Source: Clostridia bacterium (GTDB taxonomy: Bacteria; Bacillota; Clostridia; Oscillospirales; CAG-272). Taken from it: 5,526 nt of DNA. Of the stretch, positions 1-5,526 are shown in pieces. Under the pieces are notes generated by a model, which made no database searches, was not told the DNA's origin, and worked only from the letters and a program-made list of their open reading frames with translations. Position 1 is the stretch's first letter. Each line of letters begins with the position of its first letter. The stretch is taken from NCBI GenBank assembly GCA_017461825.1, contig JAFTXB010000279.1, forward strand, positions 1-5,526, in the 5' to 3' direction. Made by a program: the position numbers and the translations under genes.

Positions 1-23
1 ATCAACCGCGTGGTACGGTTGAT
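1..23. repeat. Perfect 8-bp inverted repeat (hairpin) at the left edge
   Basis: ATCAACCG (1-8) and CGGTTGAT (16-23) are exact reverse complements around a 7-nt centre (CGTGGTA). The hairpin begins right at the TAA that ends the truncated feoB frame (25-23) and lies downstream of the promoter-like motif. A run of T is not visible inside the window, so it cannot be called a terminator. It fits the subterminal hairpin that Y1 transposases recognise as single-stranded DNA, but the window cuts off the other side. Confidence 0.65.
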
Positions 24-1366
24 TATTTTATCACGATTTTTTGCATACGAATGTCAACCACCCACATGGTAAGCGCCTGTTTTCCGCAGGCGTTACATTT
101 TGCAAACGGGCGATCAAGGTTATATGCCACGCGCGGCAGATACCCCGCATCCTCAAGAAGGGTAAACAGCGGAAAAAAGATCGCCATTGGCGGCAGCATG
201 ACCGAAACCACCCAGCACAGCACACGCAATATTCCGTCGATCAATACACCGCGCAGCCATTCGGGTGTGTTGATGGATGACAGCCATTCCGAAAGCCTAT
301 CCAAAAGCGAAAATAATATATTGGACAGTCCTTGTGAAGGAATATTGGAAAACGCAACGGTCAACCAAAAAATAAATGCCAAAAACAGAAGCATCACGGG
401 GTATCCCGTCAGCCGTCCCGTAAAGAGTCTGTCAAGCCTGCGGTCGAGCGTGCTGTAGGGCTGCTTTTCATAAACAACTACCCCGCGCACACTTTCTTCT
501 GCAAATTCCACCGTTGCGGTCGCGATCAGATCATGCAGCCCGTCGCGGTCAATTCCCGCATCGTTCAGGAGCATTTTCGCTGTGCTTAAGGCGATATACA
601 GATCGGCATCGGCAAAAAGATCTCTGCCGAGATAGGCTTTCAGCGAGGCGATCAGCTCTTCATCGCGGTCGAGCAGCTTCAATGCCAGCCAACGCGCATC
701 GAGCTCTCCAATGTCGCGCTGCTTCAGGATCTGCATAGGATACGCCAACGCTTGCTCGATCACTTGCGGATAGGGGATACGCGCGCGCGGTGCGGCTTGC
801 GGAGCGGTCAATTCGGTTTCGATCGCTTGCAGCAGGCAGAGCAGGCTCTTTTTCTTTCTTGCAACGGTTCCCACAACGGGAATTCCCAAACGCTTTTCCA
901 AAAGGGGCAGATAAACACGTATTTTTTTTCGATTTGCTTCGTCCATCAAATTGACAAACACCCCCACGTGAGGATGTGCCTCCATGATCTGCAAGACCAG
1001 ATTGAGATTGCGCTCGAGCGCTGTCGCGTCACATACGACCGCTACGGCATCCGGCTCACCAAAGCAGATAAAATCGCGCGCTACGGTCTCCTCGGCGGAA
1101 TGGGGAAGAAGAGAATAGGTTCCCGGAATATCAACCAAAAGGTAATTGCGATCGGCAAAACGTGTATGGCCTTGCGCGTTTGTCACGGTTTTCCCGGGCC
1201 AGTTTCCCGTGTGTTGATTCATTCCCGTCAGTGCGTTAAACACCGTGCTTTTTCCAACGTTTGGGTTGCCTGCCAATGCCACAACACGGTCTTTCAGGCC
1301 TTTTCGCTGAATGGAAAGAGGGGCATCGGCGGCGCGTTTTCCTACCGCGTTTTTGGTCAATCCCAT
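23..1366 (-). pseudogene. feoB: feoB, ferrous iron transporter B, truncated after about 434 codons
   Basis: FeoB is the inner-membrane Fe(II) transporter with an N-terminal GTPase domain. The frame from ATG 1366 gives 447 aa. Visible motifs are G1 GNPNVGKS (33-40), the G2-region Thr60 in NWPGKT, G3 DIPG (79-82) and G4 NLMD (139-142). A helical regulatory domain follows to about 300, then membrane segments near 322-340 and 372-405, and the conserved LEDAGYLPRVAYNLD and CNACGKQALTM (424-434). Clostridial FeoB proteins continue with a Cys-Met-Gly-Phe-Gly-Cys-Asn block and further membrane helices, for 600 residues or more in total. Here the tail is WVVDIRMQKIVIK and a stop, so most of the permease is missing. 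The start is set by AAGGAG 8 nt upstream; the frame remains open up to 1492 but that stretch overlaps feoA. The ATG lies inside the end of feoA (10-nt overlap), suggesting translational coupling. The remaining codons are undamaged, so the break looks recent. The missing 3' part may lie beyond an insertion outside the window. Confidence 0.88.
27..57 (-). promoter_or_regulatory. Possible promoter reading leftward out of the feoB break
   Basis: On the minus strand a perfect -35 hexamer TTGACA (57-52) is followed after 19 nt by GATAAA (32-27), which matches the -10 consensus at four of six bases. An alternative -10, TAAAAT (30-25), matches five of six but at a 21-nt spacing, which is too long. 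It lies within the non-FeoB sequence, so it would transcribe whatever lies left of the window, for example a transposase gene. The spacing is not ideal, so this is tentative. Confidence 0.3.
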
Positions 1367-1620
1367 GGCGTTGGCTCCTTGTTTGGCGTGCGCATTGCCG
1401 TAATTTCTGCGGCATCGATTGCGCGGATCGCGATCACGGTTCCCCGTACGAGATACGACGACGGATCTCCGCTCGGACTTTTTCCAATGCATTCGAGTGT
1501 TGTGCCTTCTATCATTCCCATGTCACGCAAGCGGCGGCGCAGGGCGGGGGGATTTTTTAATTCGCAAATCAACGCCCGCTCACCAACCGCAATATCTTTT
1601 AAGCAAATCAATGCGTTCAT
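1357..1620 (-). CDS. feoA: FeoA, ferrous iron transport accessory protein
   Basis: FeoA is a small cytoplasmic SH3-like beta-barrel protein needed for full activity of the FeoB iron transporter, probably by contact with FeoB. The 87-aa product has the usual family length. It shows the family signature LRRRLRDMGMIEGT (27-40), where the Leu-x-x-Met-Gly-Met/Leu-x-x-Gly pattern is typical. The C-terminal beta hairpin SYLVRGTVIAIRAIDAAEI (55-73) corresponds to the usual 'Y-x-hydrophobic-RGxxIALR' block. The start at ATG 1620 is supported by AAAGGA about 10 nt upstream, and by the family's N-terminus beginning just before a 'L-x-D-hydrophobic-xxGexa' segment (LKDIAVGERA). An in-frame ATG at 1695 would add 25 unrelated residues. 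FeoA is intact, although its partner feoB is broken. Its stop overlaps the feoB start. Confidence 0.93.
   Translation of the reverse strand: MNALICLKDIAVGERALICELKNPPALRRRLRDMGMIEGTTLECIGKSPSGDPSSYLVRGTVIAIRAIDAAEITAMRTPNKEPTPWD
1375..1380 (-). promoter_or_regulatory. Ribosome binding site fixing the feoB start
   Basis: AAGGAG on the minus strand (1380-1375) stands 8 nt before ATG 1366 and lies within the feoA coding sequence. It chooses this start over the in-frame upstream ATG at 1492, which would add 42 basic residues unlike any FeoB N-terminus. Confidence 0.8.
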
Positions 1621-1650
1621 ACGTTTTCGTCCTTTCCATATGGTGATCCA

Positions 1651-1656
1651 CTTATA
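1651..1656 (-). promoter_or_regulatory. Candidate -10 element for feoAB
   Basis: TATAAG on the minus strand (1656-1651) is the best -10-like hexamer upstream of feoA and would give a leader of roughly 25 nt. The hexamer 17 nt further upstream (TTCTGT) is a poor -35. I see no clear Fur or DtxR-type operator between 1621 and 1740, although iron control of feo genes is common. This is a weak call. Confidence 0.25.
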
Positions 1657-1722
1657 GGCTATGTGCTTTTTCGACAGAATGCTACTTTCTTCCAAATTTT
1701 CTTTTTGTTCACGCAGAATTCA

Positions 1723-1751
1723 TTGACAAAGAAACGCAGATACTGTATAAT
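1723..1751 (+). promoter_or_regulatory. Perfect sigma-A promoter of the MBOAT-DHHW-DUF4097 operon
   Basis: TTGACA (1723-1728) and TATAAT (1746-1751) both match consensus exactly and are separated by an ideal 17 nt. Transcription should begin near 1758, leaving a leader of about 42 nt before ATG 1800. No obvious operator or riboswitch fits in that short leader, so strong housekeeping-type expression is the simplest reading. Confidence 0.9.
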
Positions 1752-1787
1752 ATAACAGGAGTGCATATTTGCGCTTCGGGAATGAAA

Positions 1788-1792
1788 AAGGA
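1788..1792 (+). promoter_or_regulatory. Ribosome binding site fixing the MBOAT start
   Basis: AAGGA (1788-1792) lies 7 nt before ATG 1800. Two earlier in-frame starts exist, GTG 1761 and ATG 1782. GTG 1761 would sit only about 3 nt after the predicted transcription start, and ATG 1782 has no good site at the right spacing. Confidence 0.75.
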
Positions 1793-1799
1793 ACTTAAA

Positions 1800-3209
1800 A
1801 TGGTTTTTTCGTCCTTGATTTTTTTGTTTGCTTATCTTCCTATCACCCTGCTGTGCTACTATTTGGGTCCACGGCGTTGGCGCAACGCGGTGCTGTTTGC
1901 GGTCAGCTTGCTGTTTTACGGCTGGGGAGAGCCGATCTACCTGCTTTTGATGGTTTTGTCCATCACAACGGCATATGGCTTTGGCTTTATCATCGAGCGC
2001 AATCGGGATCATAACCCAAGAGGCGCCAAGCGCGCGGCGGTGCTGTCGGTTTCGGTCAATCTTTTCTTTCTGTTTTTCTTCAAGTATTATAATTTCTTTG
2101 CCGAAAATCTGTCGCGCCTGCCGTTTGTCACGCTCCCCGTTATCGAGGGCTTGACCCTTCCGATCGGGATCTCATTTTACACCTTTCAGATCATTTCTTA
2201 TACGGTCGATCTTTGGCGGGGCGATTGCCGATTGCAAAAAAATTATGTTTCGTTTGGCACCTTTGTGACATTGTTTCCACAGCTCATTGCGGGGCCGATC
2301 GTCCGATATCATGACATCGACGAACAGCTTGCACACCGCTCGGAACATACCGATGATTTTGCGGAGGGTGTGACGCGCTTTTGCGCGGGACTTGCCAAAA
2401 AGGTTTTGATCGGAGACCCTTTGGCGGCAGGATATGAGTATTACAGAGCCGCCGCCGAGCTTTCCCCCACAACGCTTGGCGCGTGGATGACGGTAATTTT
2501 GTTTACGTTGCATCTGTATTACGATTTTTCGGGCTATTCGGATATGGCAATTGGGCTTGGGCGTATGTTTGGGTTTCGCTTTCCCGAGAACTTCAATTAC
2601 CCCTATATTTCAAAAAGCATCACCGAGTTTTGGCGCCGTTGGCATATTTCGCTTTCCTCGTGGTTCCGCGAATATCTCTATATTCCGCTTGGCGGAAACC
2701 GAAAGGGACGGGCGCGCCAATATCTCAATCTTGCAGTTGTTTGGTTTTTGACAGGCTTTTGGCACGGTGCCAACTGGAATTTTTTGCTGTGGGGCGTATA
2801 TTTTTGTGTGATCCTCATTGCGGAAAAAGCCTTTTTGCATCGCATCCTCGAAAAGCTGCCGTCAATTTTTTGTCATGCTTACACAGTGCTGTTGGTCATG
2901 TTCGGCTTTCTCATTTTCTCGCATGTGGATCTTTTGGCGGGCTGGGCTTGCTTTCGGGCAATGTTTGGGTTTGGCGTTGTCGGCTTGACACAGCCGTCAG
3001 CCTTGTATCAGCTCAGGCGGCTGCTGCCGCTGATTCTGCTTGCCGCTTTCGGTGCCACCCCTCTGCCAAAGCGCCTTTGGGACACTGTGCAGACCCGCTT
3101 TGCCAAAGCGCCCCTTTTGCGCCCCGTGCTTTCGGCGCTCGTGCTTCTGCTTTGTACGGCATATCTGGTCGATTCCACCTTTAGTCCGTTTGCTTATACG
3201 CAGTTCTGA
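1800..3209 (+). CDS. MBOAT family O-acyltransferase (AlgI/PatA-like)
   Basis: This 469-aa polytopic membrane protein belongs to the membrane-bound O-acyltransferase family. AlgI-like members pass an acyl group, usually acetyl, across the membrane so that an extracytoplasmic polymer can be acetylated. The N-terminus MVFSSLIFLFAYLPITLLCYY is typical of the subfamily and supports ATG 1800. Conserved blocks in order are PIGISFYTFQ (121-130), FPQLIAGPIVRY (159-170), YYDFSGYSDMA (240-250), FWRRWHISLS (277-286, His282), the REYLYIPLGGNR loop, and TGFWHGANW (318-326) with the invariant putative catalytic His322. About ten hydrophobic segments are spread along the chain. The length is normal and there is no frameshift. 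It is the first gene after the strong promoter and is followed 16 nt later by its likely partner, a DHHW protein. The polymer acted on (wall polysaccharide, teichoic acid or exopolysaccharide) cannot be told from sequence. Confidence 0.93.
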   Translation: MVFSSLIFLFAYLPITLLCYYLGPRRWRNAVLFAVSLLFYGWGEPIYLLLMVLSITTAYGFGFIIERNRDHNPRGAKRAAVLSVSVNLFFLFFFKYYNFFAENLSRLPFVTLPVIEGLTLPIGISFYTFQIISYTVDLWRGDCRLQKNYVSFGTFVTLFPQLIAGPIVRYHDIDEQLAHRSEHTDDFAEGVTRFCAGLAKKVLIGDPLAAGYEYYRAAAELSPTTLGAWMTVILFTLHLYYDFSGYSDMAIGLGRMFGFRFPENFNYPYISKSITEFWRRWHISLSSWFREYLYIPLGGNRKGRARQYLNLAVVWFLTGFWHGANWNFLLWGVYFCVILIAEKAFLHRILEKLPSIFCHAYTVLLVMFGFLIFSHVDLLAGWACFRAMFGFGVVGLTQPSALYQLRRLLPLILLAAFGATPLPKRLWDTVQTRFAKAPLLRPVLSALVLLLCTAYLVDSTFSPFAYTQF

Positions 3210-3225
3210 AAAGGGGGGCAAAAGC

Positions 3226-4401
3226 ATGAAAAAGATTGCGAATATTGCTACAGTATCGATCTTTCTTTTGTTGATATTTGGGATCGCGTTGGCTTTTTGG
3301 ATCATTCCCGACAAAGCCTTTTCCGATGAGGAAAACCGTTCCTTGCGCACTTTCCCTGCGTTTTCGGTCGATTCCTTGCTCTCGGGTGCCTATTCCGATG
3401 CGGTGAATGTGTATTTTGCCGATCAATTTCCTTTGCGCGACGGATTTGTGGGCTGGAAGGGAATGGTTGAATACCTGCAAGGAAAGGGCGAAAACAACGG
3501 CATTCTCTTGGGCAAGAATCAACAACTGGCAAGGCGGCTGTTTGACATCAGGCGGGGCAACGGCGGCGTTACGAATGACATGGATCTGCCCGACCCGAAG
3601 GTGCTCCGCGCGGCGGTTGATGCCATTGAGCGGGTGGACGCTTCATTAACGGTCCCGTTTTCCGTGATGCTTACCCCGCGTCCGATCGACGTGGCGGCAG
3701 AAGCATTTGACTATCCCGCGGAGATCAGCACGGGAATTTCGAACAGCTTTTACGGCTCTCTTTCCGAAAGCGTCTCGACTGTCGATCTGTTACCCGAGTT
3801 CCGCCAACGCTATGCCAACGGTGAATATGTCTATTACCGAACCGACCACCATTGGACCACGCTCGGTGCTTATTACGCGTATGCCGCGCTGATGCGTGAG
3901 TGGGGGATGGAGACGGAGATCATTCCCATCGAAGCCTTTGAAAGACAGGTCGTTTCGACCTCGTTTTACGGCACCCTTTGGTCGGCAGGCGGCATGAAAT
4001 GGGTTGCTCCCGACAGCGTGGAATTTTGGCGATTTTACAATGAGGGTGAATTTTCCGTCATTGCCGACGGGAAATCCTTGAACGGCTTTTACAACGAGGA
4101 CTGCCTTCTCAAAAAGGACAAATACGCGGCGTTTCTTGACGGCACGCACGACGTTGTAACGGTTACAAAAAACACATCGGAGCCGCGTCCCCGTCTCGTT
4201 TTGTTCAAGGATAGCTTTGCCAATTCGTTATGCCCCTTTTTGGCACAGCATTTTGATCTCATTTTGCTCAATCTTTCGTCCGCACGCACCGATTTTACCA
4301 ATGTCAGTGCCTATGCGAGACAGTACAGTGCCGATCGCGTGCTGCTGCTCTATACGCTTGAGAACGTCATTACCGCCGACCGTATCGGCGCTTTGCAATA
4401 A
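3226..4401 (+). CDS. DHHW family protein, AlgJ/AlgX-like SGNH acetylation partner
   Basis: The 391-aa product starts at ATG 3226, 7 nt after the strong site AAGGGGGG. A short basic N-terminus and a hydrophobic segment (about 7-27) form a signal anchor, placing the rest outside the membrane. The segment FSDEENRSLRTFPAFS (32-47) followed by YFADQFPLRD (63-72) is the usual opening of DHHW-family proteins from Clostridia. The motif naming the family, TDHHWT, is at 206-211, and KDSFANS is at 328-334. In the related AlgJ/AlgX proteins an Asp-x-His pair and a downstream Ser form the catalytic triad; the matching residues here would be Asp207, His209 and Ser330. The position right after an MBOAT gene supports a role in transferring acetyl groups to an extracellular polymer. 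The triad assignment is by analogy, and the substrate is unknown. An upstream extension of the frame (to 3040) overlaps the MBOAT gene and is not credible. Confidence 0.9.
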   Translation: MKKIANIATVSIFLLLIFGIALAFWIIPDKAFSDEENRSLRTFPAFSVDSLLSGAYSDAVNVYFADQFPLRDGFVGWKGMVEYLQGKGENNGILLGKNQQLARRLFDIRRGNGGVTNDMDLPDPKVLRAAVDAIERVDASLTVPFSVMLTPRPIDVAAEAFDYPAEISTGISNSFYGSLSESVSTVDLLPEFRQRYANGEYVYYRTDHHWTTLGAYYAYAALMREWGMETEIIPIEAFERQVVSTSFYGTLWSAGGMKWVAPDSVEFWRFYNEGEFSVIADGKSLNGFYNEDCLLKKDKYAAFLDGTHDVVTVTKNTSEPRPRLVLFKDSFANSLCPFLAQHFDLILLNLSSARTDFTNVSAYARQYSADRVLLLYTLENVITADRIGALQ

Positions 4402-4416
4402 GAAAGGACACTCTTT

Positions 4417-5307
4417 ATGAAAAACACGAAGCTTTTGAAACGGATCCTCATCATTACCGCGTCAGTTGCGGGCGGTCTTATCGCCGTTGCCGTTTTGCTC
4501 GGCGTTCTCAACGCAGTGGTTGCCGATGGAAAGTGGACCTTTGGCTGGAACGATTACCGTTACGACGAAACGGGATATGAGATCGGCAGCGCAACAGTGC
4601 CGTATGACACGGTAACACGGATCGAGATCGATTGGATCGACGGCATGGTCACACTGCAATCCTGTCAGGACAGCTATATTTCGATCACCGAGCAATCCGA
4701 GGATGAGCTTCACGAATCGGTCAAGCTTCGCTGGCGGGTGAGCGACAACGGAAAAACGCTTTCTATCAAGTACCGCAAATCGTCGTATTATTTCAATATG
4801 AGTGCCGAGGATCGCAACAAGGTATTGACCGTTCGCATCCCCGAAACGCTGCTCGAAAAAATGGAGGATATCGAGCTTTCGGTGGTCTCCTCCAATATTA
4901 TGCTGGAGAATATCAAGGCAGAGAGCTTTTCATTGGAAACGGTATCGGGCAATTTTATCGCGGAGGAATGTGACATGCTTGCATTCAGCGCCGAAACGGT
5001 CAGCGGAGCGGTGGTGTACAACGGAACGCTGCACAACTCTTTTGAGGCGGACAGTACAAGCGGCTCGATCCTTTTGATGGGGGATATCTGCCCCGCAGAG
5101 GTCGATATCGAAACGGTCAGCGCGGATATAAAGCTGTGCTTTCCAAAGGACGTTTCTATGACTTTGGATTGGGAAACTGCCAGCGGAAAGCTTTCAAGTG
5201 ACATTGCCATGACGCAAAGCGGGGAGAGCTATATCGCCGGCGGCGGTACGTCTCGCGTAAATGCCGAAAGCGTCAGCGGAAATTTGAATATCAAAGTAAA
5301 AGAATAA
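4417..5307 (+). CDS. Membrane-anchored DUF4097 beta-strand repeat protein
   Basis: The 296-aa product begins at ATG 4417, 8 nt after AGAAAGGA and 15 nt after the DHHW gene. The N-terminus is basic (MKNTKLLKR), followed by one hydrophobic segment (about 10-35), so the remainder should face outside. The C-terminal half carries the DUF4097-type repeat, a beta-strand unit with a Thr/Val-Ser-Gly turn. Turns are seen at SVVSSN (155-160), ETVSGN (174-179), ETVSG (193-197), DSTSG (212-216), ETVSA (232-236), ETASG (253-257) and ESVSG (284-288). The spacing is 19-21 residues except for a 31-residue last step that includes GGGTSRVN. This pattern suggests a right-handed parallel beta solenoid. No catalytic motif is seen and the family's function is unknown; some members are labelled 'putative adhesin'. 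Co-transcription with an acetylation pair suggests an envelope role, which is inference. It is the last gene before the terminator. Confidence 0.85.
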   Translation: MKNTKLLKRILIITASVAGGLIAVAVLLGVLNAVVADGKWTFGWNDYRYDETGYEIGSATVPYDTVTRIEIDWIDGMVTLQSCQDSYISITEQSEDELHESVKLRWRVSDNGKTLSIKYRKSSYYFNMSAEDRNKVLTVRIPETLLEKMEDIELSVVSSNIMLENIKAESFSLETVSGNFIAEECDMLAFSAETVSGAVVYNGTLHNSFEADSTSGSILLMGDICPAEVDIETVSADIKLCFPKDVSMTLDWETASGKLSSDIAMTQSGESYIAGGGTSRVNAESVSGNLNIKVKE

Positions 5308-5354
5308 ACCCGAAAGAGCCCATCGGCGACAGCCGATGGGCTCTTTCGGGTTTT
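5306..5354. terminator. Perfect 22-bp hairpin, probable bidirectional terminator
   Basis: The arms 5306-5327 and 5332-5353 are exact reverse complements over 22 bp, with a 4-nt loop (GACA) and a GC-rich core. On the plus strand the stem runs directly into only four T (5351-5354), then GGGG. On the minus strand the sequence past the stem is T-rich (TTTATTCTTTTACTTT), which is a better tail. It starts within the stop codon of the DUF4097 gene, so it ends the three-gene operon. It could also stop a convergent transcript coming from the right. Confidence 0.88.
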
Positions 5355-5379
5355 GGGGTCACAGCTTTTTTCGGAGCAA

Positions 5380-5526
5380 TCACTCGGATAAAGCGATCAA
5401 ACATCCCATCATACTCGCATGATCCCTTTTTTGAAAGTTCTTGAAGTTTTCGTAAACTTCTTTTAAGAAGTTTCTGACAAAAAAACTTTTTCTTATATCA
5501 AAGGGAATCGACCAGATTGCAAATTG
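5380..5526 (-). CDS. Possible 3' end of a convergent gene, partial at the right edge
   Basis: On the minus strand a frame is open from the window edge (5526) for 48 codons to TGA at 5382-5380. Read in this frame the peptide includes IWSIPFDIRKSFFVRNF and ends with HASMMGCLIALSE. I do not recognise it. In favour of a real gene are the uninterrupted frame up to the edge and a terminator hairpin just downstream whose better T-rich tail suits transcription in this direction. Against it are the short length, the AT-rich base content, and AGA, ATA and TTA codons that are rarer in the neighbouring genes; an open stretch this long can occur by chance. Its start is outside the window. Confidence 0.3.
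   Translation of the reverse strand, partial: QFAIWSIPFDIRKSFFVRNFLKEVYENFKNFQKRDHASMMGCLIALSE
5443..5473. repeat. Three complementary 7-mers able to form alternative hairpins
   Basis: GAAGTTT (5443-5449), AAACTTC (5454-5460) and GAAGTTT (5467-5473) lie in a row. The middle copy can pair with the left copy (4-nt loop TCGT) or with the right copy (6-nt gap; the palindrome extends to 9-bp arms, 5454-5462 and 5465-5473, around TT). The pairings exclude each other. The arms are AT-rich and weak. They lie inside the tentative minus-strand frame, so they could be ordinary coding sequence or an intergenic repeat. Confidence 0.45.

Larger units (their letters stand above)
1..64 (-). mobile_element. 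Probable end of an inserted mobile element (IS200/IS605-like) interrupting feoB
   Basis: Read on the minus strand, FeoB homology stops at about position 65-62 and unrelated AT-rich sequence follows to the window edge. That sequence holds a TTGACA promoter-like motif (57-52), a possible -10, and a hairpin of 8-bp arms (1-23). A short promoter followed by a subterminal imperfect palindrome, with no long terminal inverted repeat, is the layout known for the left ends of IS200/IS605-family elements. The last FeoB bases before the break contain CTTACC, and TTAC is a target used by some family members, but homology seems to continue about 6 nt past it, so the exact boundary is uncertain. No transposase sequence is visible, so the family assignment is inference. 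A different IS, another kind of rearrangement or an assembly join remain possible. Confidence 0.42.

Noticed and set aside
23..70. Group II intron 5' end at the feoB break
   Set aside because: The bases after the break (TGGGTGG) do not give the conserved GTGYG start, and the frame is followed by a promoter and hairpin rather than recognisable intron domain I sequence.
1367..1492. Longer FeoB start at ATG 1492 (489 aa)
   Set aside because: The extra 42 residues are basic, unlike any FeoB N-terminus, and overlap feoA in another frame; ATG 1366 has a clear AAGGAG site.
752..1657. 301-aa plus-strand frame opposite feoB and feoA
   Set aside because: It is antisense to two well-recognised genes, its peptide has no family features, and it lacks a ribosome binding site context.
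1761..1799. Earlier starts of the MBOAT gene (GTG 1761, ATG 1782)
   Set aside because: GTG 1761 is almost at the predicted transcription start, and neither has a well-placed ribosome binding site; ATG 1800 does and gives the family's usual N-terminus.
2483..3184. 233-aa plus-strand frame within the MBOAT gene
   Set aside because: It is an out-of-frame shadow of the MBOAT coding sequence; the conserved motifs are all in the other frame.
4788..5210. 140-aa minus-strand frame opposite the DUF4097 gene
   Set aside because: It is a Ser/Thr-rich low-complexity antisense frame produced by the repeats of the real gene.
5474..5502. Plus-strand promoter around CTGACA near the right edge
   Set aside because: No -10 hexamer of reasonable quality lies 16-18 nt downstream; the match is no better than expected in AT-rich DNA.
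1..5526. CRISPR array, tRNA or rRNA genes
   Set aside because: No regularly spaced direct repeats, tRNA cloverleaf with T-loop GGTTCGA-type box, or rRNA-like conserved segments were seen on either strand.

Overview
The window looks like chromosomal DNA from a gut-type Firmicute of the class Clostridia, probably near the Oscillospiraceae/Ruminococcaceae. This is inferred from moderate GC content, strong purine-rich ribosome binding sites, a textbook sigma-A promoter, a FeoB with the clostridial 'CNACGKQALTM' variant, and a DHHW-family protein, a group typical of Clostridia. No species can be named from the sequence alone.

Left part, minus strand: a ferrous-iron uptake operon, feoA (1620 to 1357) overlapping feoB (1366 leftward) by 10 nt. 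FeoA is complete at 87 aa. FeoB is intact through its G domain and the first membrane segments, but its homology stops abruptly after about codon 434, just before the usual Cys-Met-Gly-Phe-Gly-Cys-Asn block. Thirteen unrelated residues and a stop codon follow. The foreign DNA beyond the break (about 64 down to 1) holds a promoter-like sequence and a 23-nt hairpin, which resembles the left end of an IS200/IS605-type element. I read this as feoB interrupted by a mobile element whose body lies beyond the left edge.

Middle and right part, plus strand: a perfect consensus promoter (TTGACA, 17 nt, TATAAT; 1723-1751) drives a compact three-gene operon with gaps of only 15-16 nt. The first gene is an AlgI/PatA-type MBOAT O-acyltransferase (1800-3209). 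The second is a membrane-anchored DHHW/AlgJ-AlgX-like SGNH protein (3226-4401). The third is a membrane-anchored DUF4097 beta-repeat protein (4417-5307). The first two form the known two-component pattern for acetylating an extracytoplasmic polymer: the MBOAT moves acyl groups across the membrane and the SGNH-like partner acts on the polymer outside. The third is an extracytoplasmic protein of unknown function, and its place in the operon suggests, without proving, a cell-envelope role. A perfect 22-bp hairpin (5306-5353) closes the operon and could terminate transcription from both sides.

Right edge (5355-5526): AT-richer DNA with a 48-codon open frame on the minus strand that runs off the window. 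It may be the 3' end of a convergent gene. It also contains three short complementary segments able to form alternative hairpins. Apart from the feoB break and the grouping of DUF4097 with the acetylation pair, the content is fairly ordinary, and I see no clear sign of a wholly new system.
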